Shown here one piece after another: positions 21,901 to 33,799 of a stretch of DNA of 64,000 bases. Positions within the stretch are counted from its first letter, which is position 1, and every line of letters starts with the position of its first letter. The position numbers were made by a program, and so were the translations under genes. The DNA comes from Bromus sterilis (taxonomy: Eukaryota > Streptophyta > Magnoliopsida > Poales > Poaceae), in the NCBI GenBank assembly GCA_950022295.1, contig OX465601.1, positions 174,409,501 to 174,473,500 of the forward strand, written 5' to 3'. The notes beneath the pieces are model-generated. The model was not told the origin of the DNA and made no database searches. It was given only the letters and a program-made list of their open reading frames with translations.

Positions 21901-24900
21901 CAGGGTGCATTTACGTGCTGGTCATCAACACACACAGTTTTGGCCAATTCTGGCGTGTTTCATGGGCTATTAATCACCGTTTCATGGGCTATTAATCACG
22001 GTTTTGGGTCCCCAGAGTGATTTCCACCATTGACGAACCCCAGGGTGCATTTAAGTGTTGGTCATCAAATCTCGCTATTTTGGCCGATTCTGGCATATTT
22101 CATGGGCTATTAATCGCCGTTTCATGGGCTATTAATCACCGTTTTTGGTCCCAGAGTGATTTCTACCATTGACGAACCCAGGGAGCATTTACGTGCTGGT
22201 CATCAACACACACAGTTTTGGCCAATTCTGGCCTGTTTCATGGGCTACTAATCACCGTTTCATGGGCTATTAATCACCGTTTTGGGTCCCCAAATTGATT
22301 TCCAACATTGACAAACCCCAGGGTGCATTCAAGTGTTGGTCATCAAATATCGCAGTTTTGGCCGATTCTGGCCAATTTCATGGGCTATTAATCACCGTTT
22401 CATGGGCTATTAATCACCGTTTTGGGTCCCAAGAGTGATTTCCACCATTGACAAACCCCAGGGTGCATTTAAGTGATGGTCATCAAATCTCACTATTTTG
22501 GCTGATTCTGGCCTGTTTCATGGGCTATTAATCACCGTTTCATGGGCTATTAATCACCGTTTGCGGTCCCCTGAGTGATTCCCACCATTGACAAACCCCA
22601 GGGTGCATTTGCGTGCTGTTCAACAACACTCATAGTTTTGCCCGATTCTGGTCCGTTTCATGAGCTATTAATCACCGTTTCATGGGCTATTTTTCACCGT
22701 TTTGGCTCCCAAGAGTGATTTCCACCATCGACGAACCCAAGGGTGCATTTAAGTTTTGGTCATCAATACTCGCAGTTTTTTCCGATTCTGGCCTGTTTCA
22801 TGGGCTATTAATCACCGTTTCATGGGCTATTAATCACCGTTTTGGGTCCCCGGAGTGATTTCCACCATTAACGAACCCCAGGGTGCATTTACGTGTTGGT
22901 CATCAACACTCACAGTTTTGGTCGATTCTGGCCTATTTCATCGGCTATTTATCACCGTTTCATGGGCTATTAATCACCGTTTTGGGTCCCCGAAGTGATT
23001 TCCACCATTAACGAACCCCAGGGTGCATTTACGGTTGGTCATCAACACTCGCAGATTTTGCCGATTCTGGCCTGTTTCATGGGCTATTAATCACCGTTTC
23101 ATGGGAAATTAATCAACGTTTTTGGTCACCAGAGTGATTTCCACCATTCACGAACCCCAGGGTGCATTTACGTGCTGGTCATCAACACACACAGTTTTGG
23201 CCAATTCTGGCGTGTTTCATGGGCTATTAATCACTGTTTCATGGGCTATTAATCACCGTTTTGGGTCCCCAGAGTGATTTCCACCATTGACGAACCCCAG
23301 GGTGCATTTAAGTGTTGGTCATCAAATCTCGCTATTTTGGCCGATTCTGGCATATTTCATGGGCTATTAATCGCCGTTTCATGGGCTATTAATCACCGTT
23401 TTATGGGCTATTAATCACCGTTTTTGGTCCCAGAGTGATTTCTACCATTGACGAACCCCAGGGAGCATTTACGTGCTGGTCATCAACACACACAGTTTTG
23501 GCCAATTCTGGCCTGTTTCATGGGCTATTAATCACCGTTTCATGGGCTATTAATCACCGTTTTGGGTCCCCAAATTGATTTCCACCATTGACAAACCCCA
23601 GGGTGCATTTAAGTGTTGGTCATCAAATATTGCAGTTTTGGCCGATTCTGGCCAGTTTCATGGGCTATTAATCACCGTTTCATGGGCTATTAATCACCGT
23701 TTCATGGGCTATTAATCACCGTTTCATGGGCTATTAATAACCGTTTTCGGTCCCAGAGTGATTTCCACCATTAACGAACCCCAGAGTGCTTTTACGTGTT
23801 GGTCATCAACACACACAGTTTTGGCCAATTCTGGCCTGTTTCATGGGCTATAAATCACCGTTTCATGGGCTATTTTTCACCGTTTTGGCTCCCAAGAGTG
23901 ATTTCCACCATTGACGAACCCCAGGGTGCATTTAAGTGCTAGTCATCAAATCTCGCTGTTATGGCCAATTCTGGCTTGTTTCATGGGCAATTAATCACCG
24001 TTTCATGGGCTATTAATAACCGTTTGCGGTACCTGGAGTGATTTCCACCATTGACAAACCCTAGGGTGCATTTAAGTGCTGGTTATCAACACTTGCAGTT
24101 TTGGCCGATTCTGGCCCATTTCATGGGCTATTGATCACCGTTTCATGGGCAATTAATCACCGTTTTGGGTCCCCGGAGTGATTTCCACCATTAACGAACC
24201 CGAGGGTGCATTTACGCGTTGGTCATCAACATTCGCAGTTTTGGCCGATTCTGGCCTATTTCATGGGCTATTAATCACCGATTCATGGGCTACTAATAAC
24301 CGTTTTGGGTCCCCAGAGTGATTCCCAGCATTCACGAACCCCAGGGTGCATTTACGTGCTGGTCAACAACACTTGCAGTTTTGGCCGATTCTGGCCCGTT
24401 TCATGAGCTATTAATCTCCGTTTCATGGGCTATTAATCACTGTTTCATGGGCTATTAATCACCGTTTTGGGTCCCCGGAGTGATTTCAACCATCGACGAA
24501 CCCCAGGGCGCATTTAAGTGTTGGTCGTCAATACTCGCAATTTTGGCCGATTCTAGCCTGTTTCATGGGCTATTAATCACCATTTTGGGTCCCGGAGTGA
24601 TTTCCATCATTGACGAACCCAGGGTGCATTTACGTGTTGGTCATCAACACTCGTAATTTTGGTCGATTCTGGCCTATTTCATCGGCTATTTATCACCGTT
24701 TCATGGGCTATTAATCACCGTTTTGGGTCCCCGAAGTGATTTCCACCATTAACGAACCCCAGGGTGCATTTACGTGTTGGTCATGAACACTCGCAGATTT
24801 TGCCGATTCTGGCCTGTTTCATGGGCTATTAATCACCGTTTTGGGTCCCCAGAGTGATTTCCACCATTGACGAACCCGAGGGTGCATTTACGTGCTGGTC

Positions 24901-27900
24901 ATCAACACTCACAGTTTTGGCTGATTCTGGCCTATTTCATGGGCTATTAATAACCATTTCATGGGCTATTAATCACCGTTTCATTGGCTATTAATCACCA
25001 TTTTGGGTCCCAGAGTGATTTCCACCATTGACGAACCGCAGGGTGCATTTACGTGTTGGTCATCAACACTCGCAATTTTGGCCGATTCTGGCCTATTTCA
25101 TGGGCTATTGACCACCGTTTCATGGGCTATTAATCACCGGTTTGTGTCCCCGAAGTGATTTCCACCATTAATGAACCCTAGGGTGCATTTACGTGCTGGT
25201 CACCAACACTCGCATGGGCTATTAATCACCGTTTCATGGGAAATTAATCACCGTTTTTGGTCCCCAGAGTGATTTCCACCATTCACGAACCCGAGGGTGC
25301 ATTTACGTGCTGGTCATCAACACACACAGTTTTGGCCAATTCTGGCGTGTTTCATGGGCTATTAATCACCGTTTCATGGGCTATTAATCACCGTTTTGGG
25401 TCCCCAGAGTGATTTCCACCATTGACGAACCCCAGGGTGCATTTAAGTGTTGGTCATCAAATCTCGCTATTTTGGCCGATTCTGGCATATTTCATGGGCT
25501 ATTAATCGCCGTTTCATGGGCTATTAATCACCGTTTTATGGGCTATTAATCACCGTTTTTGGTCCCAGAGTGATTTCTACCATTGACGAACCCCAGGGAG
25601 CATTTACGTGCTGGTCATCAACACACACAGTTTTGGCCAATTCTGGCCTATTTCATGGGCTATTAATCACCGTTTCATGGGCTATAATCACCGTTTTGGG
25701 TCCCCAAATTGATTTCCAACATTGACAAACCCCAGGGTGCATTAAAGTGTTGGTCATCAAATATCGCAGTTTTGGCTGATTCTCGCCAATTTCATGGGCT
25801 ATTAATCACCGTTTAATGGGCTATTAATCATCGTTTTGGGTCCCAAGAGTGATTTCCACCATTGACGAACCCCAGGGTGCATTTAAGTGATGGTCATCAA
25901 ATCTCACTGTTTTGGCTGATTCTGGCCTGTTTCATGGGCTATTAATCACCGTTTCATGGGCTATTAATCACCGTTTGCGGTCCCCTGAGTGATTCCCACC
26001 ATTGACAAACCCAGGGTGCATTTGCGTGCTGTTCAACAACACTCATAGTTTTGCCCGATTCTGGTCCGTTTCATGAGCTATTAATCACCGTTTCATGGGC
26101 TATTAATCACCGTTTTGGGTCCCCAAATTGATTTCCACCATTGACAAACCCCAGGGTGCATTTAAGTGTTGGTCATCAAATATCGCAGTTTTGGCCGATT
26201 CTGGCCAGTTTCATGGGCTATTAATCACCATTTCATGGGCTATTAATCACCGTTTTGGGTCCCAAGAGTGATTTCAACCATTGACGAACCCCAGGGTGCA
26301 TTTAAGTGCTGGTCATCAAATCTCACTGTTTTGGCTGATTCTGGCCTGTTTCATGGGCTATTAATCACCGTTTCATGGGCTATTAATCACCGTTTGCGGT
26401 CCCCGGAGTGATTCCCACCATTGACAAACCCCAGGGTGCATTTTTGTGCTGTTCAACAACACTCATTGTTTTGCCCGATTCTGGTCCGTTTCATGAGCTA
26501 TTAATCACCGTTTCATGGGCTATTAATCATTTTTTTCATGGGCTATTAATCGCCGTTTTGGGTCCCCGGAGTGATTTCCACCATCGACGAACCCAAGGGT
26601 GCATTTAAGTTCTGGTCATCAATACTCGCAGTTTTTGCCGATTCTGGCCTGTTTCATGGGCTATTAATCACCGTTTCATGGGCTATTAATCACCGTTTTG
26701 GGTCCCCGGAGTGATTTCCACCATTAACGAACCCCAGGGTGCATTTACGTGTTGGTCATCAACACTCACAGTTTTGGTCGATTCTGGCCTATTTCATCGG
26801 CTATTTATCACCGTTTCATGGGCTATTAATCACCGCTTTGGGTCCCCGAAGTGATTTCCACCATTAACGAACCCCAGGGTGCATTTACGGTTGGTCATCA
26901 ACACTCGTAGATTTTGCCGATTCTGGCCTGTTTCATGGGCTATTAATCACCGTTTCATGGGCTATTAATCACCGTTTTGGGTCCCCAGAGTGATTTCCAC
27001 CATTGACGAACCCGAGGGTGCATTTACGTGCTGGTCATCAACACTCACAGTTTTGGCTGATTCTGGCCTATTTCATGGGCTATTAATAACCCTTTCATGG
27101 GCTATTAATCACTGTTTCATTGGCTATTAATCACCATTTTGGGTCCCGGAGTGATTTCCACCATTGACGAACCCCAGGGTGCATTACCGTGTTGGTCATC
27201 AACACTCGCAATTTTGGCCGATTCTGGCCTATTTCATGGGCTATTGACCACCGTTTCATGGGCTATTAATCACCGGTTTGTGTCCCCGAAGTGATTTCCA
27301 CCATTAATGAACCCTAGGGTGCATTTACGTGCTGGTCACCAACACTCGCAGTTTTGGCCGATTCTGGCCTGTTTCATGGGCTATTAATCACCGTTTCATG
27401 GGAAATTAATCACCGTTTTCGGTCCCCAGAGTGATTTCCCCCATTCACGAACCCGAGGGTGCATTTACGTGCTGGTCATCAACACACACAGTTTTGGCCA
27501 ATTCTGGCGTGTTTCATGGGCTATTAATCACCGTTTCATGGGCTATTAATCACCGTTTTGGGTCCCCAGAGTGATTTCCACCATTGACGAACCCCAGGGT
27601 GCATTTAAGTGTTGGTCATCAAATCTCGCTATTTTGGCCGATTCTGGCATATTTCATGGGCTATTAATCGCCGTTTCATGGGCTATTAATCACCGTTTCA
27701 TGGGCTATTAATCACCGTCTTTGGTCCCAGACTGATTTCTACCATTGACGAACCCCAGGGAGCATTTACGTGCTGGTCATCAACACACACAATTTTGGCC
27801 AATTCTGGCCTGTTTCATGGGCTATTAATCACCGTTTCATGGGCTATAATCACCGTTTTGGGTCCCCAAATTGATTTCCAACATTGACAAACCCCAGGGT

Positions 27901-28568
27901 GCATTTAAGTGTTGGTCATCAAATATCGCAGTTTTGGCTGATTCTGGCCAATTTCATGGGCTATTAATCACCGTTTCATGGGCTATTAATCACCGTTTTG
28001 GGTCCCAAGAGTGATTTCCACCATTGACGAACCCCAGGGTGCATTTAAGTGATGGTCATCAAATCTCACTGTTTTGGCTGATTCTGGCCTGTTTCATGGG
28101 CTATTAATCACCGTTTCATGGGCTATTAATCACCGTTTGCGGTCCCCTGAGTGATTCCCACCATTGACAAACCCCAGGGTGCATTTGCGTGCTGTTCAAC
28201 AACACTCATAGTTTTGCCCGATTCTGGTCCGTTTCATGACCTATTAATCACCGTTTCATGGGCTATTAATCACCGTTTTGGGTCCCCAAATTGATTTCCA
28301 CCATTGACAAACCCCAGGGTGCATTTAAGTGTTGGTCATCAAATATCGCAGTTTTGGCCGATTCTGGCCAGTTTCATGGGCTATTAATCACCATTTCATG
28401 GGCTATTAATCACCGTTTTGGGTCCCAAGAGTGATTTCAACCATTGACGAACCCCAGGGTGCATTTAAGTGCTGGTCATCAAATCTCACTGTTTTGGCTG
28501 ATTCTGGCCTGTTTCATGGGCTATTAATCACCGTTTCATGGGCTATTAATCACCGTTTGCGGTCCCCT
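18991..28568. repeat. Satellite array, HOR zone with irregular unit lengths
   Basis: Interior satellite whose monomers belong to the twelve HOR types but occur in blocks of uneven length. Intervals between the CATTGGC (m5) markers are about 1.47, 3.42, 2.14 and 2.16 kb, not 1744 bp. A diverged block at about 18990-20700 reappears at about 23740-25590 with shared rare variants. A 26-bp deletion lies inside one monomer at about 25214. The block 26408-28571 (2163 bp) equals a 12-mer plus three monomers. No gene. Confidence 0.85.
23655..23742. repeat. Four consecutive 22-bp subrepeats
   Basis: The longest run of the 22-bp subrepeat that I noticed: four head-to-tail copies, each starting GTTTCATGGGCTATTAAT, the last with AACC in place of CACC. 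Most monomers have two copies and every fourth has three. The run lies at the junction where a diverged block begins, so it may mark an out-of-register exchange between subrepeats. Confidence 0.9.
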
Positions 28569-31500
28569 GAGTGATTCCCACCATTGACAAACCCCAGGGT
28601 GCATTTTTGTGCTATTCAACAACACTCATAATTTTGCCCGATTCTGGTCCGTTTCATGAGCTATTAATCACCGTTTCATGGGCTATTAATCATTTTTTTG
28701 ATGGGCTATTAATCGCCGTTTTGGGTCCCCGGAGTGATTTCCACCATCGACGAACCCAAGGGTGCATTTAAGTTTTGGTCATCAATACTCGCAGTTTTTG
28801 CCGATTCTGGCCTGTTTCATGGGCTATTACTCACCGTTTCATGGCCTATTAAACACCGTTTTGGGTCCCCGGAGTGATTTCCACCATTAACGAACCCCAG
28901 GGTGCATTTACGTGTTGGTCATCAACACTCACAGTTTTGGTCGATTCTGGCCTATTTCATCGGCTATTTATCACCGTTTCATGGGCTATCAATCACCGTT
29001 TTGGGTCCCCGAAGTGATTTCCACCATTAACGAACCCCAGGGTGCATTTACGGTTGGTCATCAACACTCGGAGATTTTGCCGATTCTGGCCTGTTTCATG
29101 GGCTATTAATCACCGTTTCATGGGCTATTAATCACCGTTTTGGGTCCCTAGAGTGATTTCCACCATTGACGAACCCGAGGGTGCATTTACGTGCTGGTCA
29201 TCAACACTCACAGTTTTGGCTGATTCTGGCCTATTTCATGGGCAATTAATCACCGTTTCATGGGCTATTAATCACCGTTTCATTGGCTATTAATCACCAT
29301 TTTGGGTCCCGGAGTGATTTCCACCATTGACGAACCCCAGGGTGCATTTACGTGTTGGTCATCAACACTCGCAATTTTGGCCGATTCTGGCCTATTTCAT
29401 GGGCTATTGACCACCGTTTCATGGGCTATTAATCACCGGTTTGTGTCCCCGAAGTGATTTGCACCATTAATGAACCCTAGGGTGCATTTACGTGCTGGTC
29501 ACCAACACTCGCAGTTTTGGCCGATTTTGGCCTGTTTCATCGGCTATTAATCACCGTTTCATGGGAAATTAATCACCGTTTTTGGTCCCCAGAGTGATTT
29601 CCCCCATTCACGAACCCAAGGGTGCATTTACGTGCTGGTCATCAACACACACAGGTTTGGCCAATTCTGGCGTGTTTCATGGGCTATTAATCACCGTTTC
29701 ATGGGCTATTAATCACTGTTTTGGGTCCCAGAGTGATTTCCACCATTGACGAACCCCAGGGTGCATTTAAGTGTTGGTCATCAAATCTCGCTATTTTGGC
29801 CGATTCTGGCATATTTCATGGGCTATTAATCGCCGTTTCATGGGCTATTAATCACCGTTTCATGGGCTATTAATCACCGTTTTTGGTCCCAGAGTGATTT
29901 CTACCATTGACGAACCCCAGGGAGCATTTACGTGCTGGTCATCAACACACACAGTTTTGGCCAATTCTGGCCTGTTTCATGGGCTATTAATCACCGTTTC
30001 ATAGGCTATTAATCACCGTTTTGGGTCCCCAAATTGATTTCCACCATTGACAAACCCCAGGGTGCATTTAAGTGTTGGTCATCAAATATCGCAGTTTTGG
30101 CCGATTCTGGCCAGTTTCATGGGCTATTAATCACCATTTCATGGGCTATTAATCACCGTTTTGGGTCCCAAGAGTGATTTCCACCATTGACGAACCCCAG
30201 GGTGCATTTAAGTGATGGTCATCAAATCTCACTGTTTTGGCTGATTCTGGCCTGTTTCATGGGCTATTAATCACCGTTTCATGGGCTATTAATCACCGTT
30301 TGCGGTCCCCTGAGTGATTCCCACCATTGACAAACCCCAGGGTGCATTTTTGTGCTGTTCAACAACACTCATTGTTTTGCCCGATTCTGGTCCGTTTCAT
30401 GAGCTATTAATCACCGTTTCATGGGCTATTAATCATTTTTTTCATGGGCTATTAATCGCCGTTTTCGGTCCCCGGAGTGATTTCCACCATCGACGAACCC
30501 AAGGGTGCATTTAAGTTCTGGTCATCAATACTCGCAGTTTTTGCCGATTCTGGCCTGTTTCATGGGCTATTAATCACCGTTTCATGGGCTATTAATCACC
30601 GTTTTGGGTCCCCGGAGTGATTTCCACCATTAACGAACCCCAGGGTGCATTTACGTGTTGGTCATCAACACTCACAGTTTTGGTCGATTCTGGCCTATTT
30701 CATCGGCTATTTATCACCGTTTCATGGGCTATTAATCACCGTTTTGGGTCCCCGAAGTGATTTCCACCATTAACGAACCCCAGGGTGCATTTACGGTTGG
30801 TCATCAACACTCGTAGATTTTGCCGATTCTGGCCTGTTTCATGGGCTATTAATCACCGTTTCATGGGCTATTAATCACCGTTTTGGGTCCCCAGAGTGAT
30901 TTCCACCATTGACGAACCCGAGGGTGCATTTACATGCTGGTCATCAACACTCACAGTTTTGGCTGATTCTGGCCTATTTCATGGGCTATTAATAACCATT
31001 TCATGGGCTATTAATCACTGTTTCATTGACTATTAATCACCATTTTGGGTCCCGGAGTGATTTCCACCATTGACGAACCCCAGGGTGCATTTACGTGTTG
31101 GTCATGAACACTCGCAATTTTGGCCGATTCTGGCCTATTTCATGGGCTATTGACCACCGTTTCATGGGCTATTAATCACCGGTTTGTGTCCCCGAAGTGA
31201 TTTCCACCGTTAATGAACCCGAGGGTGCATTTACGTGCTGGTCACCAACACTCGCAGTTTTGGCCGATTCTGGCCTGTTTCATGGGCTATTAATCACCGT
31301 TTCATGGGAAATTAATCACCGTTTTTGGTCCCCAGAGTGATTTCCACCATTCACGAACCCTAGGGTGCATTTACGTGCTGGTCATCAACACACACAGTTT
31401 TGGCCAATTCTGGCGTGTTTCATGGGCTATTAATCACCGTTTCATGGGCTATTAATCACCGTTTTGGGTCCCCAGAGTGATTTCCACCATTGACGAACCC

Positions 31501-33799
31501 CAGGGTGCATTTAAGTGTTGGTCATCAAATCTCGCTATTTTGGCCGATTCTGGCATATTTCATGGGCTATTAATCGCCGTTTCATGGGCTATTAATCACC
31601 GTTTCATGGGCTATTAATCACCGTTTTTGGTCCCAGAGTGATTTCTACCATTGACGAACCCCAGGGAGCATTTACGTGCTGGTCATCAACACACACAGTT
31701 TTGGCCAATTTTGGCCTGTTTCATGGGCTATTAATCACCGTTTCATGGGCTACTATTCACCGTTTTGGGTCCCCAAATTGATTTCCACCATTGACAAACC
31801 CCAGGGTGCATTTAAGTGTTGGTCATCAAATATCGCAGTTTTGGCCGATTCTGGCCAGTTTCATGGGCTATTAATCACCGTTTCATGGGCTATTAATCAC
31901 CATTTTGGGTCCCAAGAGTGATTTCCACCATTGACGAACCCCAGGGTGCATTTAAGTGCTGGTCATCAAATCTCACTGTTTTGGCTGATTCTGGCCTGTT
32001 TCATGGGCTATTAATCACCGTTTCATGGGCTATTAATCACCGTTTGCGGTCCCCTGAGTGATTCCCACCATTGACAAACCCCAGGGTGCATTTGCGTGCT
32101 GTTCAACAACACTCATAGTTTTGCCCGATTCTGGTCCGTTTCATGAGCTATTAATCACCGTTTCATGGGCTATTAATCATTTTTTTCATGGGCTATTAAT
32201 CGCCGTTTTGGGTCCCCGGAGTGATTTCCACCATCGACGAACGCAAGGGTGCATTTAAGTTCTGGTCATCAATACTCGCAGTTTTTTCCGATTCTGGCCT
32301 GTTTCATGGGTTATTAATCACCGTTTCATGGGCTATTAATCACCGTTTTGGGTCCCCGGAGTGATTTCCACCATTAACGAACCCCAGGGTGCATTTACGT
32401 GTTGATCATCAACACTCACAGTTTTGGTCGATTCTGGCCTATTTCATCGGCTATTTATCACCGTTTCATGGGCTATTAATCACCGTTTTGGGTCCCCGAA
32501 GTGATTTCCACCATTAACGAACCCCAGGGTGCATTTACGGTTGGTCATCAACACTCGCAGATTTTGCCGATTCTGGCCTGTTTCATGGGCTATTAATCAC
32601 CGTTTCATGGGCTATTAATCACCGTTTTGGGTCCCCAGAGTGATTTCCACCATTGACGAACCCGAGGGTGCATTTACATGCTGGTCATCAACACTCACAG
32701 TTTTGGCTGATTCTGGCCTATTTCATGGGCTATTAATAACCATTTCATGGGCTATTAATCACTGTTTCATTGACTATTAATCACCATTTTGGGTCCCGGA
32801 GTGATTTCCACCATTGACGAACCCCAGGGTGCATTTACGTGTTGGTCATGAACACTCGCAATTTTGGCCGATTCTGGCCTATTTCATGGGCTATTGACCA
32901 CCGTTTCATGGGCTATTAATCACCGGTTTGTGTCCCCGAAGTGATTTCCACCGTTAATGAACCCGAGGGTGCATTTACGTGCTGGTCACCAACACTCGCA
33001 GTTTTGGCCGATTCTGGCCTGTTTCATGGGCTATTAATCACCGTTTCATGGGAAATTAATCACCGTTTTTGGTCCCCAGAGTGATTTCCACCATTCACGA
33101 ACCCTAGGGTGCATTTACGTGCTGGTCATCAACACACACAGTTTTGGCCAATTCTGGCGTGTTTCATGGGCTATTAATCACCGTTTCATGGGCTATTAAT
33201 CACCGTTTTGGGTCCCCAGAGTGATTTCCACCATTGACGAACCCCAGGGTGCATTTAAGTGTTGGTCATCAAATCTCGCTATTTTGGCCGATTCTGGCAT
33301 ATTTCATGGGCTATTAATCGCCGTTTCATGGGCTATTAATCACCGTTTCATGGGCTATTAATCACCGTTTTTGGTCCCAGAGTGATTTCTACCATTGACG
33401 AACCCCAGGGAGCATTTACGTGCTGGTCATCAACACACACAGTTTTGGCCAATTTTGGCCTGTTTCATGGGCTATTAATCACCGTTTCATGGGCTACTAT
33501 TCACCGTTTTGGGTCCCCAAATTGATTTCCACCATTGACAAACCCCAGGGTGCATTTAAGTGTTGGTCATCAAATATCGCAGTTTTGGCCGATTCTGGCC
33601 AGTTTCATGGGCTATTAATCACCGTTTCATGGGCTATTAATCACCATTTTGGGTCCCAAGAGTGATTTCCACCATTGACGAACCCCAGGGTGCATTTAAG
33701 TGCTGGTCATCAAATCTCACTGTTTTGGCTGATTCTGGCCTGTTTCATGGGCTATTAATCACCGTTTCATGGGCTATTAATCACCGTTTGCGGTCCCCT
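28569..33799. repeat. Three consecutive 12-monomer HOR units (1743-1744 bp each)
   Basis: Units start at the m1 landmark AGTGATTCCC at 28569, 30312, 32056 and 33800. The last two are near-identical and share private variants such as GAACGCAAGG (32239 and 33983) and GTTGATCATC. In the unit from 32056 the monomer starts are 32056, 32220, 32359, 32499, 32638, 32800, 32939, 33078, 33218, 33379, 33520 and 33660, giving lengths 164, 139, 140, 139, 162, 139, 139, 140, 161, 141, 140 and 140. Monomers 1, 5 and 9 have the extra 22-bp subrepeat. Several monomers have private markers: a T-tract in m1, CATCGGC in m3, GGTTTGTGTCC at the m6-m7 joint, GGGAAATTAAT in m7 and AATTGATTT in m11. Confidence 0.93.
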
